Source: Verrucomicrobium sp. GAS474 (GTDB lineage Bacteria > Verrucomicrobiota > Verrucomicrobiia > Methylacidiphilales > GAS474). Taken from it: a DNA stretch of 64,000 bases. The notes below the pieces were generated by a model that saw nothing but the letters and a program-made list of their open reading frames with translations, ran no database searches and was not told the origin of the DNA. Both the position numbers and the translations under genes were made by a program. The stretch lies in contig NZ_LT629781.1 in the NCBI RefSeq assembly GCF_900105685.1, forward strand, positions 620,001-684,000, given 5' to 3'. Positions 28,188-36,783 of the stretch are shown in pieces. Within the stretch, counting starts at the first letter, position 1, and each line of letters opens with the position of its first letter.

Positions 28188-29414
28188 ATGTCCGCCAGCC
28201 CCCGCAAGCCGGTCCACACCGGCCTCGCCCTCTTCGCCCTCGCCGCCGCCGCCTTCGGCATCGGGACGACCGAGTTCGTCATCATGGGCCTCCTTCCCGA
28301 GGTCGCCGACGACCTCCGCATCTCGATCCCGAAGGCCGGGACGCTGATCTCGGCCTACGCGATGGGCGTCGCCCTCGGGGGGCCGCTCCTGGTGCTGGCG
28401 GCGAGTTCCCTCCGCCTCCCGAAGAAGGGGACGCTGGCGAGCCTCATGCTCCTCTTCATCCTCGGGAACGTCGCCTGCGCCGTCGCCTCCGACTACCGCC
28501 TCCTCATGGCGGCGCGGATCGTCACCTCGCTCTGCCACGCCTCGTTCTTCGGCATCGGGGCCGTCGTCGCCGCCGACCTCGCCGCGCCGGAGAAGCGGGG
28601 CCAGGCCATCGCCCTCATGTTCAGCGGCCTCACCATCGCGAACATCGTCGGCGTCCCCCTCGGCACCCTCCTCGGCCAGGCCGAGGGATGGCGGGCGACG
28701 TTCTGGGCCGTCGCCGCCATCGGCCTCGTCGCCTGCGCCGCCGTCGCCCTCTGGGTTCCCCACCTCGCGCGGGAAAAGGGGGAGGGCTGGAAGGGCGAGG
28801 TGGCGAGCCTCCGGCTCCCCGCCGTCCTCTCCGCGCTCGTCACCAGCGTCCTCGCCTCGACGAGCATGTTCGCCCTCTTCACCTACATCGCGCCCTACCT
28901 CCGCGAGGTCACCGGGATCGCCCCGGGCCACGTCGGCTGGGTGTTGCTCCTCTGCGGCGTCGGGATCACGGCGGGGAACCTCGCCGGGGCCCGCCTCGCC
29001 GATTGGCGGCTCCTCCCCTCGCTCCTCGGGGCCTTCCTCGCCCTCGTCGGCGGGCTGGCGCTCTTCGGCGCGGGAGGCCGGAACGTCCTCACCGCGATCC
29101 CGCTCCTCTGCCTCTGGGGATTCCTGTCGTTCGCGGTCTGCACCATGCTCCAGGCCCGCGTCGTGAACAAGGCGGCCGAGGCGGGCGGAGGCAACCTCGC
29201 CTCGACCCTCAACATCGGCGCCTTCAACTTCGGCAACGCCCTCGGCGCGGCCCTCGGCGGGGCGGTCCTCGACCACGGCCACCCGCTCGCCGCGATCCCG
29301 TGGGTGGCGATCATTCCCGCGCTGGCCGGGGCGGCGATCACGCTGGCGTTCCTCCGGATCGAGAGCCCCCGCGCCGCGGCACCGGTTATTCGGGCGTCGG
29401 GCTGCCTCGATTAG
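28188..29414 (+). CDS. MFS exporter (AraJ/arabinose efflux-like)
   Basis: 408 residues with twelve predicted membrane helices. The start LFALAAAAFGIGTTEFVIMGLLPEVADDL is the hallmark of the AraJ/YdhP/NepI drug-proton antiporters of the inner membrane. Later segments include GQAIALMFSGLTIANIVGVPLG and NIGAFNFGNALGAALGG. Substrate unknown; location after an aldo/keto reductase suggests export of a xenobiotic or reduced product. It ends 12 bp before the stop of the converging chemoreceptor gene. Confidence 0.92.
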   Translation: MSASPRKPVHTGLALFALAAAAFGIGTTEFVIMGLLPEVADDLRISIPKAGTLISAYAMGVALGGPLLVLAASSLRLPKKGTLASLMLLFILGNVACAVASDYRLLMAARIVTSLCHASFFGIGAVVAADLAAPEKRGQAIALMFSGLTIANIVGVPLGTLLGQAEGWRATFWAVAAIGLVACAAVALWVPHLAREKGEGWKGEVASLRLPAVLSALVTSVLASTSMFALFTYIAPYLREVTGIAPGHVGWVLLLCGVGITAGNLAGARLADWRLLPSLLGAFLALVGGLALFGAGGRNVLTAIPLLCLWGFLSFAVCTMLQARVVNKAAEAGGGNLASTLNIGAFNFGNALGAALGGAVLDHGHPLAAIPWVAIIPALAGAAITLAFLRIESPRAAAPVIRASGCLD

Positions 29415-29426
29415 GGAAGGATCCCC

Positions 29427-31040
29427 CTACTCCGAACGGAACGCCGTCCGCAGCGCGGGCCGGACGGGGCGGACGGGCTGGGCGGCGGCCATCGGGATCG
29501 ACCCCGGAATCGCCACGCCCGTCGCTTCCGCGTGGCCGCCGACCAGGCGGGTGAGGATGCCGACGGCGGAGCGGAGCTCGGTCGATTGGGCGCTCAGCTC
29601 CTCGGCGGCGGCGGCGCTCTCCTCGGCCCCGGCGGCGTTGCCCTGCGTGACCTGGTCCATCTGGGAGACCGCGAAATTGATCTGGTCGATGCCGGCGGTC
29701 TGCTCCTTCGAGGCCGTCGCGATCGTCCCGATCAGGGTGTCGACCTGCCGCACCTTGCCGACGATCCCCTCGAGGCTCTCGCGGACCGTCCGGCTCTTCG
29801 CGGCGATCTCGGCGACCTGCGCCGTGACCCGCTCGTTGACTGCGACGCCGCGCTCGCTCCGGGTGACCGATTCCTCGATCATCCGGGCGGTCTCCTTCGC
29901 CGCGTCGGCGCTTCGCTTCGCGAGGGAGCGGACCTCCTCGGCGACGACGGCGAACCCGGCGCCCGATTCCCCGGCGCGGGCCGCCTCGACGGCGGCGTTC
30001 AGGGCCAGGATGTTCGTCTGGAACGCGATTTCGTCGATCGTCTTGATGATCTTCGAGACGTCTCCGCTCGACTTCTGGATATCGGAGATCGCCGCCGCCA
30101 TCTCGACGCTCGCGGCCTCGATCGAGGTCGTCGCCTTCTCCATCTCGGCGGTGCGGACGACGCCGTCCTCGGCGGCGGCGCGGGCCTCGCCGGAAAGATG
30201 CTGCGCCTGGACCGCGCCCTCGGCGTTGCGCTTCGTCATGCTGCCGACCTCCTCGAGGGAGGCGCTCGTCTCCTCGAGGGAGGCGGCCTGCTGGCTCGCC
30301 CGCTCGGCCATCATCTGGCTCCCGGAGGAGACCTGCCCCGCCGCCGAGACGATCTCGTGCGAGCCGTGCTCCAGCATCTGCGAGACCTCACAGAGCGCCG
30401 CATTCAGCGAACGGGAAATCACGACTGCCAGGGTGATCCCCGCCACCAGGGCGAGGAGGGAAACGCCGAGGAGGATTTGGAGACCGGAGGCGATCAGGCG
30501 ATTACTTGTCTCGGAATACGCATGACTCTGCGCGAGCTGGTGATCGAACATCTGCTGGATTTTCACTCCCAGGGCGATCCTCAACGGAATCACCTCTCGA
30601 ACATTCAATTCAAAGGCCTCGGCCTTCTTCTCGGCCCGGCTCAATTCCAAGACCTTTTCCCGTCCCGCATTGTAGATGCGCCGGGCCGCGTCATATTCGG
30701 CCAGGTCTTTCCTCTCTTCGTAGCTCAGGGAGGTTTTGGCGAATTCAGCTTCCAACGCCTCGCCCCGTTCCTTGATATCGATCAGCTTCTTGTCCTGGAC
30801 CGCCATCAATTCCGGCGTCGGCAAGAGGAGATGGGTCAGCACCGCCGCCACCCGTTCCCCTTGCAGCGCCTCGATCTTCGCCACAAAGACCAAGCCGGGA
30901 ATAGCGTCGTCATCCACCTTGTGGACCGACGACTTGATGTTGAGGAGAAGGTTGAACGAAGCACCCGCCAAGAACACGAGGAGGAGCAGCACGACCGAGA
31001 AGCCGAAGGCGATCCGTTTTTGTAGGGTCCAGTTTTTCAT
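29427..31040 (-). CDS. Methyl-accepting chemotaxis protein
   Basis: 537 residues. A membrane helix at ~10-30 leads to a periplasmic four-helix-bundle sensor (30-190), a second helix at ~190-215 and a cytoplasmic signalling rod. The hairpin tip [20 protein letters not shown] and [20 protein letters not shown] is the CheA/CheW-binding core. A HAMP unit is short or degenerate. There is no C-terminal CheR-docking pentapeptide. The ATG at 31038-31040 ([10 protein letters not shown]) is chosen over an upstream start. Ligand unknown. A fragment of a second copy lies just upstream. Confidence 0.92.
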   Translation of the reverse strand: MKNWTLQKRIAFGFSVVLLLLVFLAGASFNLLLNIKSSVHKVDDDAIPGLVFVAKIEALQGERVAAVLTHLLLPTPELMAVQDKKLIDIKERGEALEAEFAKTSLSYEERKDLAEYDAARRIYNAGREKVLELSRAEKKAEAFELNVREVIPLRIALGVKIQQMFDHQLAQSHAYSETSNRLIASGLQILLGVSLLALVAGITLAVVISRSLNAALCEVSQMLEHGSHEIVSAAGQVSSGSQMMAERASQQAASLEETSASLEEVGSMTKRNAEGAVQAQHLSGEARAAAEDGVVRTAEMEKATTSIEAASVEMAAAISDIQKSSGDVSKIIKTIDEIAFQTNILALNAAVEAARAGESGAGFAVVAEEVRSLAKRSADAAKETARMIEESVTRSERGVAVNERVTAQVAEIAAKSRTVRESLEGIVGKVRQVDTLIGTIATASKEQTAGIDQINFAVSQMDQVTQGNAAGAEESAAAAEELSAQSTELRSAVGILTRLVGGHAEATGVAIPGSIPMAAAQPVRPVRPALRTAFRSE

Positions 31041-31228
31041 GACTGGAGAGTCGCATCGCCCATGCCACATCGATCCCCGCGCGACGCCCTACTCTGGAAG
31101 CTGAGTAGATATAGGGCTCCGAGCAGCCGAACTCTTATCCCCTCAGCCCGCCCCGATGATCAATCCCTGATCACCCGCTGATCACTTCCCGACCAGTCAC
31201 CCTGTCACGCGATCACGATCGGGAGCGG

Positions 31229-31397
31229 GGTCGCCTGCCGCACCTTGCCGACGATTCATCGAGACTCTGGCGGACCGGCTCTTCGCGGCCCGGATGCCGA
31301 GGAGAAGCTGGAACGAGGCCCCTGCGAGAAAGACCAAGAGGAACAGCACGATCGAGAAGCCGAAAACAATCCGCTTTTGCAAAGCCCAGCTCTTCAT
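31229..31397 (-). pseudogene. Remnant of a second chemoreceptor gene
   Basis: The first ~27 codons (MKSWALQKRIVFGFS, FLAGASFQLLLGIRA) closely match the start of the neighbouring receptor. They are joined directly to sequence corresponding to its signalling domain (around 29731-29795; shared CTGCCGCACCTTGCCGACGA and GGCTCTTCGCGG), out of frame. The 1.3 kb between these points is missing. This is an internally deleted duplicate. The surrounding gap (31041-31228 and 31398-31556) holds no other gene; TGATCA-containing short repeats occur near 31155-31185. Confidence 0.85.
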
Positions 31398-31556
31398 GTA
31401 ACCGAATGACACTCATCTTGAACTGTGTTGTTTTCCACACATTGCAACCCTAAGAAAACAACGTACCCCGCCATCCCCGAAGACCGATTCCATCGGCCTC
31501 CTGGCGTTAAACGCATTTGCAAAATCTTCCGGCCCCGCATCCCAGAGCCAGACGGC

Positions 31557-32837
31557 TCACCGCAGATCGCGGACGCAGCGGACGTAGTTTTCGATCCGTT
31601 GCAAGGCCATTCCCTTCGGCAACTTGGCCGGGTCCCCTTCCTTCGGATCGGCCCGTCGGCTCCCGGCCCCGTCGACGTCGAGGAGGCGGAGATTCGTCGT
31701 CGAGCCGGGCGGCTTGCCGACGTAGCCGAGGGCGCGTCCGAAGGCGACGGTGAGGGCCGCATCGGAGCGCGGTCCGGCCGCCGTCTGGATCGTCCGCGTC
31801 GTGCTCGTCCAGTAGGCGGGGAAATCGGGATTTCCCGCCTCGTTCAGGACCGGACTGACGTCGAAGAGCGGGTCGATCGCCGCCCCGGCATGGTCGGCCG
31901 GATCGGCGACGTCGGGGGCGCGGGTGTAATCGACGAGGCTTTGCAGCTCCTTCGCGCTCGGCAGCCGCCACCGGACGAGGCCGTGGAGGGAGAGGGTCTC
32001 CGCATATTGCAGGGCCGCCTCCCAGCCCATCGCCTTGCCGCTGTCGCCCTTCTGCCACATCAGACCGGTGGCGAGGTCGCTCACCGTCCCGTCCTGGTTG
32101 TCGACGAAGCGGTTCGTCCCGTAGCCGGGATTGCCGCGGACGTAGCGGACGAAGGCCTTCTTCGCCAGTTCCCGCGCCGCGATCCCCATCCCGTTCGGGT
32201 CATAGCCGCCCTTGCCCGGCGGCGGTCCAGAGGGATCGACGCCGTAGCCCTGGAGGCGGCCCGTCGCGAAGTCGATCCCGAAGGCCGTCCGGCGGCCCTC
32301 CATCGTCGTCGCCGCATAGGGCGTCGCCGACCAGAACGGGGCCTCGCCGATCTTCTCCCCCTTCAGCACGTCGCCGTAGGAGAGGTCGAAGAAACGGGGA
32401 TCGAGGAACGGCTTCGCGCCGACCGCGGAGGTCGCCCCCGGCTTCGGCTCAATCCCGACGAAGAGGAGGATCGAATCGAGTTCCTTGACCGTCGGCAGCC
32501 GCCAATCGGCATAGCCGCCGAGGGCCTGCTTGTCGAACGCGGCGACCGAGGCCGCCGCCTCGTCCCACGTCATCTTCCGGCCCGGCGTCTTCTGCCACAT
32601 CAGGCCGGTCACCGCGTCGGTGACCGTCCCGTCCTTGTTGTCGACGTAGGCCGGGGAGTTGCGCCGGTATTGGGCGTCCTGCCCGTAGAACCGCTCCTCC
32701 CGTTCCGGCGGCGCGATCGCGGCCTGGGCGTCGTAGCATTCCGTCTGCCCCGTATCGACGACGGGATAGGGCACCGCCCCCTGCGCCAGGCCGCAGGCGA
32801 ACCAGGCGATTCCGGCGAGGGCGAGCGAGGTTTTCAT
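31557..32837 (-). CDS. Secreted DUF1566 (Lcl C-terminal) domain protein
   Basis: 426 residues with a signal peptide (MKTSLALAGIAWFACGLAQG). Two DUF1566 units follow: DNKDGTVTDAVTGLMWQKT ... YADWRLPTVKELDSIL, and DNQDGTVSDLATGLMWQKG ... VRWRLPSAKELQSLV. Each ends with a region containing FWSATPY or YWTSTTR and the final YVRCVRD. Function of the domain is unknown; it occurs in bacterial surface and lipoproteins. The ATG at 32837 is preferred to a longer in-frame extension. It overlaps no neighbour but lies 8 bp after the nitroreductase stop, same strand. Confidence 0.88.
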   Translation of the reverse strand: MKTSLALAGIAWFACGLAQGAVPYPVVDTGQTECYDAQAAIAPPEREERFYGQDAQYRRNSPAYVDNKDGTVTDAVTGLMWQKTPGRKMTWDEAAASVAAFDKQALGGYADWRLPTVKELDSILLFVGIEPKPGATSAVGAKPFLDPRFFDLSYGDVLKGEKIGEAPFWSATPYAATTMEGRRTAFGIDFATGRLQGYGVDPSGPPPGKGGYDPNGMGIAARELAKKAFVRYVRGNPGYGTNRFVDNQDGTVSDLATGLMWQKGDSGKAMGWEAALQYAETLSLHGLVRWRLPSAKELQSLVDYTRAPDVADPADHAGAAIDPLFDVSPVLNEAGNPDFPAYWTSTTRTIQTAAGPRSDAALTVAFGRALGYVGKPPGSTTNLRLLDVDGAGSRRADPKEGDPAKLPKGMALQRIENYVRCVRDLR

Positions 32838-32845
32838 GGGGCCGG

Positions 32846-33430
32846 TCAGCGATGGAATGTCACCCGCTCGTCGAGGGGGACCCGCGCCGAGGTTGCCGCG
32901 ATCCCCGGCTTCGGATAGCCGAGGTAGACCATCCCGAGGGGGAGGTGATGGGCGTCGAGCCCCAGCCACGCCGCGAACTCGGGCGCGCAGGCCGCCGGGG
33001 GCGTCGCCCAGAAGGAGCCGAGGCCGTGGCCGTGGGCGGAGAGCATCAGGTTCTGGACCGCGCACGCGGCCGCCTCGATCTCCTCCCGTTCGGAAATCTT
33101 CCGCGTCGCCTCGGGCTCGACGTAGGCGAGGACGGCCACCGCGACCGGGGCCGTCAGCGCCGCGCCCCGCATCTTCTCCCGCTTCTCCGCCTTCGCGGGC
33201 GATTCGGGAACGATCCGGTCGTGGATCGAGACCAGCCCCTCGGCCAGCCGCGCCCGGGCCGCGCCCGCGAACACGTGAAACCGCCACGGCTGCGTCAGCC
33301 CGTGGGTCGGGGCCCAATGGGCGTCCTCAAGGATTTCCCGCAGAAGCGCTTCCGAAACCTCGCGGGAAGGGTCCATCTGGGGGGGCTTGACGGTGCGCCG
33401 GGTACGGTAGGGCGGGCTCGCGGGAGTCAT
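32846..33430 (-). CDS. Nitroreductase-family FMN oxidoreductase
   Basis: 194 residues from the ATG at 33430. RTRRTVKPPQMD is the FMN-binding start, followed by DAHWAPTHGLTQPWRFHVF and the late GLGSFWATPP and GMVYLGYPKP. These are the hallmarks of the compact nitroreductase fold (NfnB/RutE-like), which uses NAD(P)H to reduce nitro groups or other acceptors as a homodimer. Substrate unknown. Upstream of and probably co-transcribed with the DUF1566 gene. Confidence 0.88.
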   Translation of the reverse strand: MTPASPPYRTRRTVKPPQMDPSREVSEALLREILEDAHWAPTHGLTQPWRFHVFAGAARARLAEGLVSIHDRIVPESPAKAEKREKMRGAALTAPVAVAVLAYVEPEATRKISEREEIEAAACAVQNLMLSAHGHGLGSFWATPPAACAPEFAAWLGLDAHHLPLGMVYLGYPKPGIAATSARVPLDERVTFHR

Positions 33431-33491
33431 CGTCAAATCATGGCAGAAGACCCTTCCCCAGCCCAAGAAAATCGGCTATCCCGTACCCACC

Positions 33492-35474
33492 ATGGCCACC
33501 CCCACCGCCACCTCCCTTCTCTCCTCCATCCAGGAACCCCTCGCCGCCGCGCAGAAGGAGGGCTCCCTCCTCGCCTCGACCGTCGAGAACATCGTCCGCG
33601 TCGTCCAGTCGCCGGAGAGCACCGGGGTCGACCTCGCCTCGGTCGGCGAGCTCGTCGCCGCGAAGGAATGGGCCGAGCTGAACGACCGCTTCTTCAAGGC
33701 CCTCGCCTTCGGCACCGGCGGCATCCGGGGCCGGACGATCTGCAAGAAAGTGACGAAGGCCGAGCAGGGGAGCGGCGGCCCCGACGCCGTCACCGCCGCC
33801 CCGCCCGAACATCCCGGCACCGGCACCAACGTCATGAACCGGGCCAACCTCGGCCGCGCCGCCCTCGGCCTCGGCCTCTACCTGCGGAAGGCCTTTCCCG
33901 GGAAGACGAGCAAGGTCGTCATCGCCCACGACACGCGCCACTACTCCCGCTCCTTCGCCGAACTCGCCGCCGAGAAGCTCCGCTACCTCGGCCACGACGT
34001 CCTCCTCTTCGCCGAGGAACGCTCCACCCCGCAGCTCTCCTTCTCCGTCCGCCACTACAAGGCGCAGGCCGGCATCGTCATCTCGGCGAGCCACAACCCG
34101 CCCCCGGACAACGGCTTCAAGGCCTACTTCCAGGACGGCGCGCAGCTCGTCGAGCCCGACGCCTCCGGGGTCATCGCCGAGGTCAACGCCCTCGCCTCGG
34201 GCCAGCTCGCCGCCTCGGAGATCGGCGCGCCGCAGCTCGGCACCCTCACGATCCTCGGCCCCGAGGCCGACGACGACTACATCGAGGCGCTGAAGACCGC
34301 CCTCGTCATCGAGCCGGAGATCTTCGCCAAGGCCCACAACCTGAAGATCGTCTACACCTCCCTCCACGGCACCGGGATCAAGATCATCCCCCCGCTCTTC
34401 GACGAGGTCGGCCTCCACTACACCGTCGTCGACGCCCAGCGCCAGGGCGACGGCCGCTTCCCCACCGTGAAGTCGCCGAATCCCGAGGAGAGCGCCGCCC
34501 TCGCCCTCGCCATCGCCCAGGCCCGCGCCGAATCGGCCGACCTCGTCATCGCCACCGATCCCGACGACGACCGGATGGGCGCCGCCATCCGCGACGCGCA
34601 GGGGGAATACCAGGTCATCACCGGGAACATGATCGGCTCGATCCTCGCCTTCTACCGGATCGACCGCCTCTTCGCCCAGGGCATCCTCACCCCGGCGAAC
34701 AAGGGCCGCGCCGCCCTCATCAAGACCTTCGTCACCACCGACCTCCAGAAGGCGATGGCCGAGGCCTACGGCATCAAGCACGTCGAGACCCTCACCGGTT
34801 TCAAGTACATCGGCGAGAAACTCCGCCAGTACGAGCAGGCGACCGGCGCGAAGGATTACGACGCCCTCCCCTTCGCCCGGCGCCGCGCCCTCCAGCTGGA
34901 GAAGGGGACCTTCTTCCTCTTCGGCGGGGAGGAAAGCTACGGCTACTCCGGCGGCGACTACGTCCGGGACAAGGACGGCAACGCCGCCTCCCTCATGCTC
35001 GCCGAGGCCGCCGCCTGGGCGAAGAGCAAGGGGCAGACCCTCCTCGACTACCTCGACGCCATCTACCTCCGCTTCGGCTACTACACGGAAAAGCTCGGCA
35101 CCCTCACTTTCGAGGGAGCCAAGGGCGCGGCCCAGATCCAGGCCCTCCTCGCCTCCTACCGCGCCACGCCGCCCGTCGCCTTCCTCGGCCACCAGGTGAT
35201 CCGCGTCGACGACTTCGGGAAGCAGGATTTCAAGGACGTCGACGGCAATCCGATCCCGAAGGAGACCATGCTGATCTTCCATCTCTCCGACGGCGGCCGC
35301 ATGGCCGTCCGCGGCTCCGGCACCGAGCCGAAGATCAAGTTCTACTTCTTCGCCAACGGCAAGGCCGCCGACGCTCCCGCCCTCGCCGCCCTGAAGAAGG
35401 AACGCCGCGCCGCCCTCGACGCCTGGTGGGAAGAGGTCCAGGCCGACGTGAAGAAGCGGGTCGAGGGAGTCTGA
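33492..35474 (+). CDS. Phosphoglucomutase/phosphomannomutase
   Basis: 660 residues, close to the long bacterial PGM-type enzymes. All four family motifs are visible: phospho-Ser loop VISASHNPPPDNG (Ser near 198), Mg-binding ATDPDDDRMG (~354), sugar-binding FGGEESYGYSGGD and phosphate-binding SGTEPKIKFY near 610. It interconverts hexose 1- and 6-phosphates in the cytoplasm. Compared with E. coli Pgm it has an N-terminal addition and an insertion (VTKAEQGSGGPDAVTAAPPE, ~90-115). It stands alone. Confidence 0.93.
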   Translation: MATPTATSLLSSIQEPLAAAQKEGSLLASTVENIVRVVQSPESTGVDLASVGELVAAKEWAELNDRFFKALAFGTGGIRGRTICKKVTKAEQGSGGPDAVTAAPPEHPGTGTNVMNRANLGRAALGLGLYLRKAFPGKTSKVVIAHDTRHYSRSFAELAAEKLRYLGHDVLLFAEERSTPQLSFSVRHYKAQAGIVISASHNPPPDNGFKAYFQDGAQLVEPDASGVIAEVNALASGQLAASEIGAPQLGTLTILGPEADDDYIEALKTALVIEPEIFAKAHNLKIVYTSLHGTGIKIIPPLFDEVGLHYTVVDAQRQGDGRFPTVKSPNPEESAALALAIAQARAESADLVIATDPDDDRMGAAIRDAQGEYQVITGNMIGSILAFYRIDRLFAQGILTPANKGRAALIKTFVTTDLQKAMAEAYGIKHVETLTGFKYIGEKLRQYEQATGAKDYDALPFARRRALQLEKGTFFLFGGEESYGYSGGDYVRDKDGNAASLMLAEAAAWAKSKGQTLLDYLDAIYLRFGYYTEKLGTLTFEGAKGAAQIQALLASYRATPPVAFLGHQVIRVDDFGKQDFKDVDGNPIPKETMLIFHLSDGGRMAVRGSGTEPKIKFYFFANGKAADAPALAALKKERRAALDAWWEEVQADVKKRVEGV

Positions 35475-35554
35475 CGCCCCACGCGTCGCGCCTCGGGCGG
35501 CGGAAGAATGCCGCCGCCCGTTTGCGGAACCGGGACATGGGTGTAGGCTTACCC

Positions 35555-36151
35555 ATGTCCGACACCATCGCCACCGTCCGCCAAGTCCTCGTCGACCAGC
35601 TGAAGGATCTCTACAGCGCCGAGACCCAGATCACCAAGGCCCTGCCGAAGCTCGCGAAAGCCGCCTCCGCGCCCGCGCTCAGGAAGGGATTCCTCCTCCA
35701 CCTCGAACAGACGAAAAAGCACGTCTCCCGGATCGAAACGATCTGCGCCGCCCTCGACGAGAAGCCGACGGGCAAGAAGTGCGCGGCGACCGCCGGCCTC
35801 GTCGAGGAAGGGCAGGACGCCATCGACGAGGAGGCGACGCCCGAGGCGAAGGATCTCCTCCTCATCGCGGCGGCGCAGCGGGTGGAACATTACGAGATCG
35901 CCGCCTACACCAGTGCCATCGCCCTCGCCCAGGCCCTCGGATTGAAGACGGCGGCGGCGACCCTCTCCGCGACGCTGAAGGAAGAGGCGGCGACCGACAA
36001 GAAACTCGCCGCGGCGAACAAGCCCGCCCTCGCCCTCGCCGTGAAGAGCGCCAAGGAAGATGCCGCGCTCGGGAAGTCGCCGACGAAAAAAACCTTCGTC
36101 CGCACCGCCCGCCGCCTCGCCAAGAAGGTTTCCTTTAAAGCTCCCGTCTAA
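35555..36151 (+). CDS. DUF892 (YciE/YciF) ferritin-like protein
   Basis: 198 residues. VDQLKDLYSAETQITKALPKLA, then TKKHVSRIETICAAL and RVEHYEIAAYTSAIALAQ match the DUF892/YciF family, a ferritin-like four-helix bundle with likely di-iron ligands (Glu, His, Glu-xx-His). It is induced by stress in enterobacteria. The C-terminal tail KKTFVRTARRLAKKVSFK is basic and unlike the core. The candidate structured RNA begins about 15 bp after its stop on the same strand. Confidence 0.9.
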   Translation: MSDTIATVRQVLVDQLKDLYSAETQITKALPKLAKAASAPALRKGFLLHLEQTKKHVSRIETICAALDEKPTGKKCAATAGLVEEGQDAIDEEATPEAKDLLLIAAAQRVEHYEIAAYTSAIALAQALGLKTAAATLSATLKEEAATDKKLAAANKPALALAVKSAKEDAALGKSPTKKTFVRTARRLAKKVSFKAPV

Positions 36152-36171
36152 GACCAATCGACATTCAGGAC

Positions 36172-36294
36172 CAGGCCGCGCCGGAGGAGCTAAGCTCCTA
36201 GGCGTGCCTGAATGGCACGGGGACGCGATGCGGCCTGAACGCCCTCAAGGAGCGAAACCCAACGAGGGAGAACCTTTAGAAACACCGCGTCCCC
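36172..36294 (+). ncRNA. Structured RNA resembling HEARO / omega RNA
   Basis: Several perfect stems are packed into 123 nt. CAGGCCGC (36172-36179) pairs with GCGGCCTG (36230-36237) and encloses two hairpins: AGGAGCT-A-AGCTCCT (36185-36199) and CGTGCC-TGAAT-GGCACG (36203-36219). Next comes CCCTC/GAGGG (36242-36246 with 36264-36268). GGGGACGCG (36219-36227) can pair with CGCGTCCCC (36286-36294), which crosses the closing stem and so forms a pseudoknot. An ATGA follows at 36297-36300. This resembles HEARO RNAs, the omega guide RNAs of IscB nucleases, as I remember them: a hairpin-rich scaffold, a pseudoknot and an ATGA/GTGA boundary. No iscB lies in the window. The family name is a hypothesis; the structure itself is strong. 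On this model any guide lies just 5' of the scaffold. Confidence 0.6.
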
Positions 36295-36322
36295 CGATGA
36301 ATGCAGATGGGCCCTAAGCCTG

Positions 36323-36766
36323 TTAAGCATTTTGAGAGGCCGACGGAGAAAGGAAGGCGTCGACGCGGCCTTCCTCCAGGCTCTGCATCAGGGAGGCGAG
36401 CTTCTCCGCGGTGACCGGCTTCACGAGATAGGAATTGCAGCCGAGCGTCCGGGCCATCTGGATGTCGGCCTCCTGCTGGGAGGAGGAGAGGACGACGACC
36501 TTCACGTCGGCGAGCGGCGGCTGCTGGCGGATCCACCGGAGGACATCGAAGCCCATGATGTAGGGGAGCTTCAGGTCGAGGAGGACGAGGAAGGGCAAGG
36601 GATAGCGTTCCCGGTCGGCGTAGGCGCCGGAGTAGGAAAGGTAGTCGAGGGCCTGCTGGCCGTCGACGGCGACCTGGACCGGGATGGTGATCCCGGCGGC
36701 CTTGAGCGCCCGCTTGAGGAAAAAGACATCATCTTCGGTGTCTTCGACCACGAGGATATGCTTCAT
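36323..36766 (-). CDS. Single-domain response regulator (Rcp1/CheY-like)
   Basis: 147 residues, one receiver domain. ILVVEDTEDDVFFLKRALK, the phospho-acceptor in LLDLKLPYIMGFDVL, SSSQQEADI and the YLVKPV Lys are all present. The PYIMG loop and the EDxEDD start are typical of the Rcp1 type that partners phytochrome-like and CheR/CheB-linked kinases. No output domain. Last gene of the five-gene signalling operon, 18 bp after the receiver-kinase stop. It may relay phosphate or act by protein binding. Confidence 0.93.
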   Translation of the reverse strand: MKHILVVEDTEDDVFFLKRALKAAGITIPVQVAVDGQQALDYLSYSGAYADRERYPLPFLVLLDLKLPYIMGFDVLRWIRQQPPLADVKVVVLSSSQQEADIQMARTLGCNSYLVKPVTAEKLASLMQSLEEGRVDAFLSPSASQNA

Positions 36767-36783
36767 ACGTGTACCTTACGCCT

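Noticed and set aside
31197-31412. A separate small membrane protein
   Set aside because: Its only hydrophobic part copies the first helix of the adjacent chemoreceptor and the rest matches its signalling domain out of frame, so it is a remnant.
36060-36317. Open frame across the structured RNA
   Set aside because: It begins inside the DUF892 gene in another frame, and its translation has no known features. The stems explain the sequence better.
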